Shown: positions 53,669 to 64,000 of the stretch, one piece after another
Numbering within the stretch: the stretch's first letter is position 1
Layout: each line of letters opens with the position of its first letter
Program-made: the position numbers and the translations under genes
Notes under the pieces: model-generated
The model's database searches: none
What the model was told of the DNA's origin: nothing
What the model saw: the letters and a program-made list of their open reading frames with translations, nothing else
Source of the DNA: Brevibacillus fulvus
GTDB lineage: Bacteria; Bacillota; Bacilli; Brevibacillales; Brevibacillaceae
Assembly: GCF_016908525.1 (NCBI RefSeq)
Contig: NZ_JAFBEB010000014.1
Coordinates: 31,757 to 95,756, forward strand
DNA: 64,000 nucleotides
Reading direction: 5' to 3'

Positions 53669-55102
53669 ATGCAATCGACAACTACGAATCTGGAGAAAAA
53701 CACGCCAAAAAAGAAGTTTCCTAGAATCGACGCGTACGTCCTTATTTTTTGTATTTTGATTATTTGTACCATTGCCACCTATCTTGTACCAGCAGGTGAA
53801 TTTGACCGTGTGAAAAACGGCGATGTAACGGTTACCGTACCTGGCAGCTATCATATCGTTGAATCAAGTCCGGTCAGTTTTAAAGATTTGTTTACCTCTA
53901 TTGCCGAAGGGATGACCAAAGGGGCTTCCTTGATCTTTTTGATTATGTTTACGAGCGGGGCCTTGGCCATTCTGGAAAAAACGGGAGCCATTGACGCATT
54001 TTTGCGAAAGATTGTCATTAGCAGCAAGGACAAGCTGCTCTTGCTGATTATTCCAGTCTGTGTCGTTTTCTCCATTTTGGGCACTACCGGAATTATCGTT
54101 AACTCAGTTATCGCTTTCGTTCCTTTGGGCATTGTCATTGCCAGAGGATTGAAACTGGACGCCGTTTTCGGCGCAGCGCTGATTTATTTGGGAACGTATG
54201 CCGGCTGGAATGTTACGGTGCTCAGCCCGCAAACGCTCGGCTTGTCCCAACGAATCGCCGAACTTCCGCTCCTTTCCGGGATGGGTTTCCGGATCATCAT
54301 TTATATCGTGTATTTGATCGGGACGATTGCTTTCCTGTACTGGTATGCGCGGCGCATCCAGAAGGATATCGGCAAGAGCGCTTTGGGAACCGAGTTATTC
54401 CCGAATGACTTGGGTGCCAATCAGGCTGATATGGTCAATGAAAAAGTCAAATTGTCTGCCCAACAAACTTGGGTGTTGCTGTTCTCCGGTTTGTCTTTGC
54501 TTGGCTTCATCATTTGTACGCTGATCCTGAAATGGTCTGAAAGCGAAATGACAGCCTTGTTCATCTTCATTGCCATCGGTGCCGGTATCATTTCCCGAAT
54601 GAATGCCAATGAAATTGTCAAAACATTTATGCAAGGCTGTTCCAAACTGGTTTATGGTGCGTTAATCGTCGGGATGGCGCGCGCCGTAATCATCATCCTT
54701 GAGGATGGCAAGCTGTTGGATACAATCGTCAATGCACTCGCCAATGTGCTGTCCCCGCTTTCGCCTGTTTCCGGTGCGATCGGAATGTTTATCGGCAGTG
54801 CGGCGATTCACTTCCTCGTTTCGTCTGGTTCCGGAGAATCCGCGATGATCGTGCCGATTCTCGTACCGTTGGCGGATTTGTTGCACATTACCCGTCAAGT
54901 TGCTGTACAAGCCGTCATGTTTGGGGAAGGTTTGGTCAACTGTGTGAACCCAACTTCCGGCGTATTGATGGCGATTTTGGCCATGACCGGAATTCCGTAC
55001 GGCAAATGGGTCAAGTTCTTCCTGCCTTTATTCCTCGTTTGGTTTGTGCTCGCGATTATCTTCCTGATTATCGGGGTTTCGATCAATTGGGGTCCATTCT
55101 AA
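53669..55102 (+). CDS. YfcC-family (C4-dicarboxylate/basic amino acid type) carrier
   Basis: A 477-residue inner membrane carrier with about 12 helices. YLVPAGEFDR near residue 40, GTTGIIVNSVIAFVPLGIVIARG, GIMS-like GMTKGASLIFLIMFTSG, and VSSGSGESAMIVPILVPL with GEGLVNCVNPTSG at the end are YfcC signatures. Relatives are annotated as basic amino acid or short-chain fatty acid carriers; the substrate is unsettled. AAAGGAGG lies before the ATG. It is driven by the sigma-54 promoter at 53534. Confidence 0.88.
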   Translation: MQSTTTNLEKNTPKKKFPRIDAYVLIFCILIICTIATYLVPAGEFDRVKNGDVTVTVPGSYHIVESSPVSFKDLFTSIAEGMTKGASLIFLIMFTSGALAILEKTGAIDAFLRKIVISSKDKLLLLIIPVCVVFSILGTTGIIVNSVIAFVPLGIVIARGLKLDAVFGAALIYLGTYAGWNVTVLSPQTLGLSQRIAELPLLSGMGFRIIIYIVYLIGTIAFLYWYARRIQKDIGKSALGTELFPNDLGANQADMVNEKVKLSAQQTWVLLFSGLSLLGFIICTLILKWSESEMTALFIFIAIGAGIISRMNANEIVKTFMQGCSKLVYGALIVGMARAVIIILEDGKLLDTIVNALANVLSPLSPVSGAIGMFIGSAAIHFLVSSGSGESAMIVPILVPLADLLHITRQVAVQAVMFGEGLVNCVNPTSGVLMAILAMTGIPYGKWVKFFLPLFLVWFVLAIIFLIIGVSINWGPF

Positions 55103-55130
55103 TAGGCGTTCTCGGTTATTTGCTACACAG

Positions 55131-55164
55131 GGTCTCAGCTGTCAAGCTGAGGCTCTTTTTTTTA
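55131..55164 (+). terminator. Terminator after the YfcC-type carrier
   Basis: CTCAGCT pairs with AGCTGAG around GTCA, followed by a run of eight T. Confidence 0.85.
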
Positions 55165-55258
55165 GAAAAATTGCAAAACCCCCGATTTTAATTTACAATC
55201 GTTAAAATATCGCTTTGTGCAAATGGCTTCATTATCTTGCGAAGAAGGAGTCTGGATT

Positions 55259-57358
55259 ATGGGAAAGCCAAGCGTATTGTTGGTAACAAGGAGCAAGAAG
55301 GTTTGCCGAACCTTCGAAGACAACCTGAGATCGATTTTTGGCTCCCAGCTGGATATTTTTACTCATTATGAAGAGCTGGAGTTTGATCCTAGCGTTCTTT
55401 CTCAGGTCAAGCTTCTGCTTTTATCCAATCCGAATCTGCTCGACAGCTTGCCGCCGGTACCCGAAGAAACAGCGGTGATGGTAGCAAGACGGACGATTCA
55501 TATGACCAAATTGGTTCCGTTGATGGATTTGCCGGCGGGAACCAGATGTTTGTTTGTGACCAATGCGCTGGCTACGGCGGAGGACTCGGTGGAAGTTTTA
55601 AAACGGCTCGGTTTTAACCATCTTGTGTTTACGCCTTTTGAGCCAAAGATGACGTTGACGGAAGAGCAGCTTGAGCAAATTGATTTGGGCATCACGCTAG
55701 GGTTTCCGGAATATGTGCCGGCCGGAATCAAACAAATAATTGATCTTAATAACCGGCCGCTTGACTTGTCCACGATTTTTGATATTGCCCAACTGTTTAA
55801 TTTGTCTGTCGATAAAGGACATTTTTATACGGCTGATTTTTTCCGCGATTTTGTTCAACTTGGCCGCGATCTTTCGATTTCGGTCGCGAATGAAAAGCAG
55901 TTGAAACAGCAGCTGGAAGCGATTTTGAATGCCGTTCACGAGGGGATTATCGGTGTAGACGAGCAAGGAACGATCACCTTTTTCAATGACGATGCCGGCA
56001 AACTGCTGCGTTTATCGGCAGAGAAATGCTTGGGACGCCACTATCGTGATGTCATTCCCGACTTTCAGTTGGAAGAAATTTTTCAAACACGCTCCGAAAT
56101 CTCCGATCAGTTGATTCCTTTTGGCAGCCTGTTTTTATTAGTCACCAAAAATCCAATTATGCTCGACGGACATTTTTTGGGAGTAGTTGTCACCTTTCAG
56201 GATGTAACCAAAGTGCAACAAATGGAACAGGAAATTCGCAAAAAAAGCGTTCAGCTGGGATTAACGACCAAATACAGCTTCGCCAACATCATCGGGGTCA
56301 GCGACGCGATTGTTTCCGCCAAGCAGGCGGCGATCAAATTGTCCCGAGAAGACTTCACGGTGCTTATCACCGGGGAGAACGGAACGGGCAAAGAGGTTTT
56401 TGCCCAAGCGATTCACGAAAACTCTTCCCGGAGAGAGGGCCCGTTTGTTCCGGTCAATTTCGCCGGCTTAACCGAGAGTCTGGCTGAGAGCGAGCTGTTC
56501 GGTTATGAAGAAGGCTCATTCACCGGTGCCCGCAAAGGTGGAAAAATCGGATTGTTTGAGTTGGCTCACAATGGAACGATTTTCCTTGATGAGATTGGCG
56601 ATGCCCCGCTAAGCATCCAGGCCGCTCTGCTGCGGGTATTGCAAGAACGTCAGGTGATGCGGGTCGGCGGGAACCGGGTCATCCCTGTCAATGTCCGCGT
56701 GATCGCCGCAACGAACCGCAACTTGATGGAAATGATTGAAAGCGGTTCATTTCGCGAGGATTTGTACTATCGACTCAATGTTCTGCCGTTGCAGATCCCC
56801 AGTCTTCGGGATAGACAGGACGATTTATTTATCCTGATCGATTATTTTTTAAGAAGCAAGCAGCGAAGACTGCATTTCTCGCCCGAGGTTCGGGAGGCAC
56901 TGCTGCGCTATACATGGCCGGGGAATATTCGTGAACTGGAAAATTTCATTAATTACCTGCTGGTGATCTCCGATGGTGAACAGGTAGAGATGCAGCATCT
57001 TCCGGACCGGTTTCATCGCCCCTCGGAAGCCAAACCGCGACCGCGGGTGGAGCAAGCAATCCCTTCGGCCGCTCAGGAAGTGGAGGATACGTTGTTCCTG
57101 CTGGAACGACACGGCTCCCTGAATGAATACGAGGATATCCTTGAAAACTTGTGGCTATGCGCCAAACGGCAGGAGCGGGTTGGCCGTTCGACTTTGAGCA
57201 AGATGTTGACCTGGCCGTTATCCGATGCGCAAATACGCAATCGTTTGGCCATTCTCAATCGCAGCGGTTGCATCGACGTAGGGGTCAAAAAACAAGGGAC
57301 GCAAATTACTTCCCTGGGTGTTCAAGTTTTGCACGCGATTAAAGAGGAGCGGACCTGA
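55259..57358 (+). CDS. Sigma-54-dependent transcriptional activator
   Basis: A 699-residue bacterial enhancer-binding protein. Residues 1-190 are an N-terminal sensing region with a receiver- or PrpR_N-like fold (no phosphorylatable Asp evident). Residues 225-335 are a PAS domain (HEGIIGVDEQGTITFFN). Residues 345-590 are the AAA+ domain: Walker A GENGTGKE, the sigma-54 contact GSFTGA, Walker B TIFLDEIGD, R-finger region and RYTWPGNIRELEN. The C-terminus is not a Fis helix-turn-helix but a winged-helix-like end (RSTLSKMLTWPLSDAQIRNR). ATG 55259 follows AAGGAG. Probably activates the sigma-54 promoter at 53534. Confidence 0.94.
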   Translation: MGKPSVLLVTRSKKVCRTFEDNLRSIFGSQLDIFTHYEELEFDPSVLSQVKLLLLSNPNLLDSLPPVPEETAVMVARRTIHMTKLVPLMDLPAGTRCLFVTNALATAEDSVEVLKRLGFNHLVFTPFEPKMTLTEEQLEQIDLGITLGFPEYVPAGIKQIIDLNNRPLDLSTIFDIAQLFNLSVDKGHFYTADFFRDFVQLGRDLSISVANEKQLKQQLEAILNAVHEGIIGVDEQGTITFFNDDAGKLLRLSAEKCLGRHYRDVIPDFQLEEIFQTRSEISDQLIPFGSLFLLVTKNPIMLDGHFLGVVVTFQDVTKVQQMEQEIRKKSVQLGLTTKYSFANIIGVSDAIVSAKQAAIKLSREDFTVLITGENGTGKEVFAQAIHENSSRREGPFVPVNFAGLTESLAESELFGYEEGSFTGARKGGKIGLFELAHNGTIFLDEIGDAPLSIQAALLRVLQERQVMRVGGNRVIPVNVRVIAATNRNLMEMIESGSFREDLYYRLNVLPLQIPSLRDRQDDLFILIDYFLRSKQRRLHFSPEVREALLRYTWPGNIRELENFINYLLVISDGEQVEMQHLPDRFHRPSEAKPRPRVEQAIPSAAQEVEDTLFLLERHGSLNEYEDILENLWLCAKRQERVGRSTLSKMLTWPLSDAQIRNRLAILNRSGCIDVGVKKQGTQITSLGVQVLHAIKEERT

Positions 57359-57449
57359 ATCAAAAAAATTTTTGGATTGATCATGTAACTTTTTCCAAAA
57401 ACATTCGTCATAGCCCATGTAAACGAAACAAAGCATGGGAGTGAAAATA

Positions 57450-57854
57450 ATGGTTAAGACGAAATGGAAACAGTATTTGGCGGTGACGGTAACGGTCGGC
57501 CTGCTCACGCTGGGAGCGCAGTCCACGCCTGCGAGCGCTGCCCAATCCGTAAGCGCGGAACAGTTGACGCAAGGACAAGCAGTGGCGCAAACAGCAGCGT
57601 TCAGCACAACGAGCACGAAGAAACTGAAAGCCAACCATTCTTCGGTCAGTCTGAAAAAAGGCAAATCGAAAACGATTTCGCTAACTTACGATGGCAAAAA
57701 AATTTCCGGTTCGAAAGCCAAATGGACAACAAGCAAAAGTTCGGTAGCGACCGTTTCAAAAAGCGGAAAGATCAAGGCGAAGAAAAAAGGAACTGCGACG
57801 ATCACCGCCAAATATCAATCGAAAACCGTCAAAATTAAAGTAACCGTAAACTAG
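57450..57854 (+). CDS. Small secreted single Big2-domain protein
   Basis: A 134-residue protein: signal peptide (residues 1-31), a short Gln/Thr/Ala linker, and one Big2 Ig-like domain (residues 55-134; VSLKKGKSKTISLTYDGKKI, WTTSKSSVATVSKSGKIKAK, GTATITAKYQ). It is strongly basic. The domain is of the same kind as the C-terminal repeats of the giant protein at 26069. GGGAGTG lies before ATG 57450. Function unknown; wall association is likely from the charge. Confidence 0.85.
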   Translation: MVKTKWKQYLAVTVTVGLLTLGAQSTPASAAQSVSAEQLTQGQAVAQTAAFSTTSTKKLKANHSSVSLKKGKSKTISLTYDGKKISGSKAKWTTSKSSVATVSKSGKIKAKKKGTATITAKYQSKTVKIKVTVN

Positions 57855-57862
57855 TTTGGTTA

Positions 57863-57905
57863 AACTCCGATTCGCCTGTAAATGTCTGGGCGATCGGAGT
57901 TTTTG
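57863..57905 (+). terminator. Terminator after the Big2 protein
   Basis: AACTCCGATTCGCC pairs with GGGCGATCGGAGTT with one bulge, followed by TTTTTGTG. Confidence 0.8.
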
Positions 57906-57992
57906 TGTTGTAACGGCCAAACGTCGCATAAACAACGCTTATCCGGCGGAAAATAGGTGGACAATGTCTGCCGGAAAGGGGGCGTCTTTTTC

Positions 57993-58100
57993 TTGTTCGG
58001 GAGCAATGAAACGAAAAAAGCGAAATATCGTTGGGCGTGGATTATTCCCTTCGCGGTGCTCGTTCTGTTAATCGCCTGGTTTGTTTTCTACATCTTGTAG
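57993..58100 (+). CDS. Single-pass membrane microprotein, 35 aa
   Basis: TTG 57993 is preceded by AAAGGGGG at about 11 bases and opens 35 codons to TAG 58100. A charged N-terminus (MFGSNETKKAKYR) is followed by 20 hydrophobic residues, with WAWIIPFAVLVLLIAWF as the core, ending YIL. This is the typical look of a Bacillales one-helix membrane microprotein. I know no named family. The remaining spacer 57906-58216 shows nothing else. Confidence 0.55.
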   Translation: MFGSNETKKAKYRWAWIIPFAVLVLLIAWFVFYIL

Positions 58101-58216
58101 GTATCCGACGCTCAGGCGCTTGGACTTGATTAGTTGTATAAATCTTTTTCGGTAACGCAATCTACTGATAGACAAGCAGCAAGCACATACTAATGCGGAA
58201 CAGGTGGTGGCAAAAC

Positions 58217-59128
58217 ATGAAATTGCGTTGGTCGTTCGTGGCCTGGGCAGTTGCCGTGGCCTTGATGGCAGCGGGCTGCAATGGCCAAAACAATGCCAAT
58301 CAGGCCAAAGCCAACAACAAACAGCAAACGCAAAGCACCAACAAAACTTCACAAGAGCAGCAGCAAGCCAAGCAAAAAGGAACGGCTGCTGTCCAGCAAG
58401 CCGATCGGGAGACTGCCGGACCAACTCCACCGTTGGAAGGTGGCAAGGAACGAACCGTGCGTTCTCCTCACCCGATGACTTTAGCGGATTTGCGGGAGAA
58501 GTACCACAGTACCTTTTTATTAAACGGTTCAACGGAAAAGAGACAAATGGCTTTGACTTTTGATGATGCACCGGACGCAAATTTCACGCCTAAAGTGCTC
58601 GATCAATTGAAGAAAGCAGGAGTTCATGCGACATTCTTCGTGATTGGAAATCGTGCGGAACAACATCCCGATTTAATTAAACGAATGATTCAGGAAGGGC
58701 ATGTCATCGGGAACCATTCCTATTCCCATCCCAATTTGCCCAAATTAAAAGATCCGCAATTCCAGCAGCAAATCATCAAAACCGATAACATTATTCACAG
58801 TTTGACTGGCTATACGCCAAAATTGGTCAGACCACCCTATGGCAATATTAACGAGCAGCAAATCAAATGGCTTGCCAGTCAAGGAAAGAAAATCGTCAAC
58901 TGGAATATTGATTCGCTGGACTGGAAAGGTCTTGACACAAAAGAAGTTTCAACCAATATTCTGGCACATGCGATGCCAGGCGCGATCGTCCTGCAGCATG
59001 CTGCTGGGGGAAAAGGGGAAGATTTGACCGGTACGGTAGAGGCATTGCCCGAAGTGATCAAAAAATTACGTGCAGATGGTGTTGAACTTGTCACAGTGCC
59101 CGAGTTATTGGGGCTTCCATACAAATAA
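58217..59128 (+). CDS. Lipoprotein polysaccharide deacetylase (NodB domain)
   Basis: A 303-residue lipoprotein: lipobox LMAAGC (Cys18), a Gln/Asn/Lys-rich linker to about residue 90, then a NodB domain with TFDDAPD (usually DDGPD), HSYSHP and RPPYGN, and a conserved FVIGN. The deacetylase core Asp-Asp and the metal His pair are present. It probably removes acetyl groups from peptidoglycan or another surface polysaccharide. AGGTGG lies nine bases before ATG 58217. Gly-to-Ala at the DDxP site is unusual. Confidence 0.9.
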   Translation: MKLRWSFVAWAVAVALMAAGCNGQNNANQAKANNKQQTQSTNKTSQEQQQAKQKGTAAVQQADRETAGPTPPLEGGKERTVRSPHPMTLADLREKYHSTFLLNGSTEKRQMALTFDDAPDANFTPKVLDQLKKAGVHATFFVIGNRAEQHPDLIKRMIQEGHVIGNHSYSHPNLPKLKDPQFQQQIIKTDNIIHSLTGYTPKLVRPPYGNINEQQIKWLASQGKKIVNWNIDSLDWKGLDTKEVSTNILAHAMPGAIVLQHAAGGKGEDLTGTVEALPEVIKKLRADGVELVTVPELLGLPYK

Positions 59129-59135
59129 TCCTTAG

Positions 59136-59166
59136 CGCTTCCATAAAACAATGGAAGCGTTTTCTT
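59136..59166 (+). terminator. Terminator after the deacetylase
   Basis: CGCTTCCAT pairs perfectly with ATGGAAGCG around AAAACA, then TTTTC. Confidence 0.85.
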
Positions 59167-59193
59167 TTGCTTGATTGTATTCAAATTAATTAA

Positions 59194-61065
<1,872 letters not shown>

Positions 61066-61077
61066 GATTCGTAATGG

Positions 61078-61138
61078 AAAGGCAGCTGCAAATCGAGTGA
61101 GCGAGGCTCCGACATTTGTTGTCTGCCTCTTTTTTTCT
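61078..61138 (+). terminator. Possible terminator after the collagen-like gene
   Basis: AGGCAG and CTGCCT are far apart, but an inner stem (GAGTGAGC/GGCTC region) may fold, followed by CTTTTTTTC. Confidence 0.4.
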
Positions 61139-61209
61139 TTGTGATTGATCAGGACGACTACGTCCAGGATGGCATATCAAAGTAACATACACTCTTTTGA
61201 GGTGATGAA

Positions 61210-62289
61210 ATGATCACAATTAGTCTGTGCTTGATCGCGAAAAATGAAGAAAAAACGATCGGCAATTGTTTGGAATCGGTCAAAGGAATTGTCGATGAGA
61301 TTATCGTCGTTGATACCGGATCAACGGATCGAACAACAGAAATTGTGCGTCAATATACGGATAAAATTTATCATTTTGAGTGGATCGATGACTTTGCGGC
61401 AGCGAGAAATTATGCCTTTCGTTTAGCTACCCAGGAATATATTTTGTGGCTGGATGCTGACGACGTTTTGTTGGAAGAAGACCAGCAAAAATTGTTGCAG
61501 CTAAAAGAAACGCTAGATCCATCCGTTGATTCGGTCACGATGCACTATCATTATGCCTTTGATGAGTTTGGGCGTGTTTCCTACAGTTTTCGCCGCAATC
61601 GGCTTGTAAAGAGGGCCAGACAGTTTCGCTGGCACGGCGCCGTTCATGAATATTTGGCCGTCAGCGGAAATATTTTGAACAGCGATATTGCCGTTACCCA
61701 TCGGCGGATTAACAGTCATTCCGGCAGAAACTTGGCTATTTTTGAAAAACGCCTGGCCAAGGGCGAACCGTTTACACCGCGCGATCTTTATTATTTTGCC
61801 AACGAATTGCGGGACAACGGGCGATATGAAAGGGCGTTGGAGTTTTATCATCGTTTTCTGGATACAAAAGAAGGGTGGATAGAAGACATCCTGGCCACTT
61901 ACAACAAAATGGCAGACATTTATTATCGGTTGGGCAATGAGGAAAAAGAACTGGACTGCATTTTCCAAGCTTTTCGGCTCGAGGCTCCGCGGGCGGAATT
62001 TTGTTGCCGTCTCGGTCATTATTTTCTCCGGCAAAAGGAATACCGCAAAGCGTTGTTTTGGTACAAATTCGCCACTGAACTGGAGCGTCCCAAAGAAAGT
62101 TGGGGATTCTTCCATGAAGCGTGCTGGACATGGCTGCCGCACTTGCAATTATGTGTCTGCTATTATCACATCGGGGATGTGCAGAAATCGTATGAACATA
62201 ACGAAGTAGCCCGAACGTATCGTCCTGACGATCCAACCATTCTCAGCAACAAAAAATTGCTTGAAGAGAAACTGCAACCCCAGGAATAG
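61210..62289 (+). CDS. Family 2 glycosyltransferase with TPR-like C-terminus
   Basis: A 359-residue enzyme. The N-terminal 230 residues are a GT-A domain: ISLCLIAKNEEKTIGNCLES, EIIVVDTGSTDRT, and the metal motif LWLDADD. The C-terminal 130 residues are TPR-like helices (RYERALEFYHRFLDTKEG, YRKALFWYKFA). This architecture occurs in enzymes that glycosylate Thr-rich surface proteins and in spore-coat GTs. It lies 145 bases after the collagen-like gene with GAGGTGAT before ATG 61210, so that protein is its likely acceptor; not proven. Confidence 0.93.
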   Translation: MITISLCLIAKNEEKTIGNCLESVKGIVDEIIVVDTGSTDRTTEIVRQYTDKIYHFEWIDDFAAARNYAFRLATQEYILWLDADDVLLEEDQQKLLQLKETLDPSVDSVTMHYHYAFDEFGRVSYSFRRNRLVKRARQFRWHGAVHEYLAVSGNILNSDIAVTHRRINSHSGRNLAIFEKRLAKGEPFTPRDLYYFANELRDNGRYERALEFYHRFLDTKEGWIEDILATYNKMADIYYRLGNEEKELDCIFQAFRLEAPRAEFCCRLGHYFLRQKEYRKALFWYKFATELERPKESWGFFHEACWTWLPHLQLCVCYYHIGDVQKSYEHNEVARTYRPDDPTILSNKKLLEEKLQPQE

Positions 62290-62607
62290 TCAACCAACGA
62301 CCGTTTGTTCAACAACCCGAACACAGATTGGTCAACATTGCGAAGTCCCGACATGATCGCGGGAAATGGTGAAGACAGCTCGGGCCATGCCATAAGCTGG
62401 ATTGGGTGATCCGTTCTGTCTTCGCTTCAAAAAAAAGTTCTTGCTGCAAGCTGACAAGCCGCGGTACAGCGGAAAAAGTCTTCAGTTATGGACGAATCGT
62501 AAGGAACCGTTTTTTACGGTTGACTGTTCGGAATCAACTCAATTTAGTATAGTAATATTAAATCAATTCAGAGTTTTTTGGATAATAAACGAAAAAGGAT
62601 GATCTGG
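62290..62607 (+). other. Intergenic region with a weak promoter
   Basis: About 318 bases without a gene. A possible promoter is TTGACT (62520) with TTTAGT (62543) and a 17-base spacer. Nothing else was seen. Confidence 0.3.
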
Positions 62608-63720
62608 ATGAAAGTGGAAAAAATTGTTTTGCGGAAAATGAGTATGCAATTAAAAGCCCCTTTTCGCACCAGCTTTGGCACGCAGTTGCAAAAACAGTTT
62701 ATCGTCAGCGAAGTACATACGAAAGAACATATTGGCTACGGCGAATGTGTGGCAATGACCGTACCGCTGTACAGCGAGGAATCGGTTGGCGGTGCTTGGC
62801 ATGTAATGGAGGAGTTTTTAATTCCGCTTCTTTTTGAACAGTCCGAGCTGCGGCATCCTGACGAGGTTACGGCCTGTCTGGCTCCGATTCGCCGAAACAA
62901 TATGGCGAAAGCGGCTTTGGAAGGAGCGTACTGGGATCTTTTTGCCAAACAAAACGATGTCCCTTTGGCAAAAGCGCTTGGCGGCAACAAGACAGCGATT
63001 GAGGTCGGCGTCAGCATTGGGATCGAAGAAAACATCGACGATCTATATCGCTTGGTCGAACAATATCTCCAGCAAGGTTACAGACGGATGAAAATCAAGA
63101 TCAAGCCAGGCAAGGATGTGCAAGTAATCGCCGGATTGCGGCAACGATTCGGCAACATCCCGATGATGGCTGACGCCAACTCCGCCTATACGTTAGAGGA
63201 CATCGACCTGTTAAAAGAGTTGGATGACTTTGGCCTGATGATGATTGAACAACCGTTGGCGCATGACGATATCATTGATCATGCTCAGCTGCAAAAACAG
63301 TTAAAAACACCGATTTGTCTTGATGAAAGCATTCATTCCGTGGAAGATGCCCGGCATGCAATCGAATTGGGCAGCACCAAAGTGATTAATATTAAAATCG
63401 GACGTGTCGGCGGTTTGACCGAATCGAAAAAAATTCATGATCTTTGCCAGAAACATGGAATCCCCGTCTGGTGCGGCGGGATGCTGGAATCCGGAATTGG
63501 CCGGGCACACAATATCGCGATTACCAGCTTGCCCAATTTTACACTGCCCGGAGATACCGCCGGTTCTTCCCGCTACTGGATGGAAGATATTATCAAACCG
63601 GAAGTGACTGTTTCGCATGACGGGCTTATTCACATACCAGCAGAGGCCGGAATTGGCTATGAACCGGTACCGGAATTGCTCGACAAATATACGATTCAAA
63701 AGCAAGAATTTATCCGCTAG
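62608..63720 (+). CDS. menC: o-Succinylbenzoate synthase / N-succinylamino acid racemase family enolase
   Basis: A 370-residue enolase-superfamily enzyme. The catalytic Lys is in MKIKIKPG, the metal Asp-Glu-Asp triad in [20 protein letters not shown] and CLDESI, the second Lys in [12 protein letters not shown], and the C-terminal [14 protein letters not shown] is of NSAR/OSBS type. ATG 62608 has AAGG nine bases upstream. No other menaquinone gene is near, which in this subfamily often means racemase of N-succinyl amino acids as main role. Both are possible. Confidence 0.88.
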   Translation: MKVEKIVLRKMSMQLKAPFRTSFGTQLQKQFIVSEVHTKEHIGYGECVAMTVPLYSEESVGGAWHVMEEFLIPLLFEQSELRHPDEVTACLAPIRRNNMAKAALEGAYWDLFAKQNDVPLAKALGGNKTAIEVGVSIGIEENIDDLYRLVEQYLQQGYRRMKIKIKPGKDVQVIAGLRQRFGNIPMMADANSAYTLEDIDLLKELDDFGLMMIEQPLAHDDIIDHAQLQKQLKTPICLDESIHSVEDARHAIELGSTKVINIKIGRVGGLTESKKIHDLCQKHGIPVWCGGMLESGIGRAHNIAITSLPNFTLPGDTAGSSRYWMEDIIKPEVTVSHDGLIHIPAEAGIGYEPVPELLDKYTIQKQEFIR

Positions 63721-63728
63721 TTGCTCGG

Positions 63729-63764
63729 AAGCCGTGAGAACGCAGTTGATCACGGCTTTTTTAA
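63729..63764 (+). terminator. Terminator after the menC-type gene
   Basis: AAGCCGTGA pairs with TCACGGCTT around a 12-base loop, followed by TTTTAATT. Confidence 0.85.
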
Positions 63765-63830
63765 TTAAGGCTTATATGCGATTACGAAAAACAGTTACAA
63801 GTGTGGTGGTATTCGCAGGAGTGAAGTGAG

Positions 63831-63934
63831 ATACAAACCGAAGATGAACTAAAAAAACTGATAAACGATTATTTAGAAGATGAAAGCAAAGTGAATCAGT
63901 TATTAGAGCCTTTTGCAAAATTCACTTCTTGATT
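63831..63934 (+). other. Short Lys/Glu-rich open stretch, probable gene fragment
   Basis: One frame reads IQTEDELKKLINDYLEDESK and ends LLEPFAKFTS, with no start codon in frame and a stop just before. It resembles the C-terminal end of a small alpha-helical protein. Either a fragment of a decayed gene or a chance frame. Confidence 0.3.
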
Positions 63935-63963
63935 AGACGCGATAAATTCGAAGGAGCCCTTGC

Positions 63964-64000
63964 ATGAAGAATTGTTATCAAAATGAAAGAAAATCAAGGG
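63964..64000 (+). CDS. Start of a further gene (partial at window edge)
   Basis: AAGGAG (63952-63957) lies six bases before ATG 63964, which opens MKNCYQNERKSR and is cut by the window end. Only 12 codons are visible, so no function can be given. Confidence 0.3.
   Translation, partial: MKNCYQNERKSR

Overview
The window looks like a chromosomal segment of a low-to-mid GC, spore-forming, Gram-positive bacterium of the Bacillales. I infer a Brevibacillus/Effusibacillus/Tumebacillus-like lineage, but 16S is absent so this stays an inference. The basis is the block polA-mutM-coaE-(lytic transglycosylase)-gapB-nrdR-dnaB-dnaI, Bacillales-specific families (DnaB/DnaI helicase loaders, NTTRR-F1-like collagen protein, CD3324-type and FusB-type proteins), strong AGGAGG-like ribosome sites, and CcpN-, CcpA- and Fur-like operators.

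Layout. 1-3130: end of a polyol/sugar-type operon (zinc-binding dehydrogenase, two SDR proteins of which the first has lost its catalytic Tyr/Lys) followed by a SorC-family regulator. 3150-5060: a DMT exporter with an overlapping 44-codon membrane-peptide gene, and a secreted L,D-transpeptidase. 5086-15557: DNA replication/repair core (polA, mutM, coaE, transglycosylase, gapB, HD-GYP on the minus strand, nrdR, dnaB, dnaI). 15547-24787: YdcF-like protein, tRNA-Ala(GGC), then an accessory-looking stretch: a DUF5412-like protein, a DUF262/HNH putative restriction nuclease, a PD-(D/E)XK-like protein, a NucA/NucB-excalibur nuclease, a methyltransferase-fold protein, gluconokinase, small proteins and an EF-G-binding protein. 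25081-32815: a YebC/YeeI-family protein, a 1672-residue secreted multi-Ig protein built on an A-A-B super-repeat, and three tandem phage-collar-like proteins. 32885-34278: two small genes and a deleted radical-SAM pseudogene. 34323-40346: a two-component system and a MacA/ABC export operon that share a nearly identical promoter with 11-bp direct repeats. 40550-45543: DMT exporter, a cre-controlled pectinase plus KdgF-like cupin, a decayed dipeptide permease remnant fused by ATGA overlap to a DUF1028 gene, and a small protein. 45893-52047: molybdopterin oxidoreductase and the Fur-controlled efeOBU iron importer. 52108-57358: an M20 peptidase, a YfcC-type carrier behind a clear sigma-54 promoter, and the sigma-54 activator that probably drives it. 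57450-64000: a Big2 secreted protein, a 35-aa membrane peptide, a deacetylase lipoprotein, a 140-triplet collagen-like protein followed by a TPR glycosyltransferase, a MenC/N-succinylamino acid racemase family enzyme, and the start of a further gene at the edge.

How the parts fit: gluconeogenic control (two CcpN-like boxes at gapB), carbon catabolite control (perfect cre at the GH28 gene), iron control (Fur box at efeO), and two self-contained signalling modules (the sensor/response regulator with its export pump; the sigma-54 activator with its carrier). No insertion sequence, integrase, CRISPR array or rRNA was seen. The ends of several operons are marked by good intrinsic terminators. All functions are from reading the translated sequences; no database search was run.
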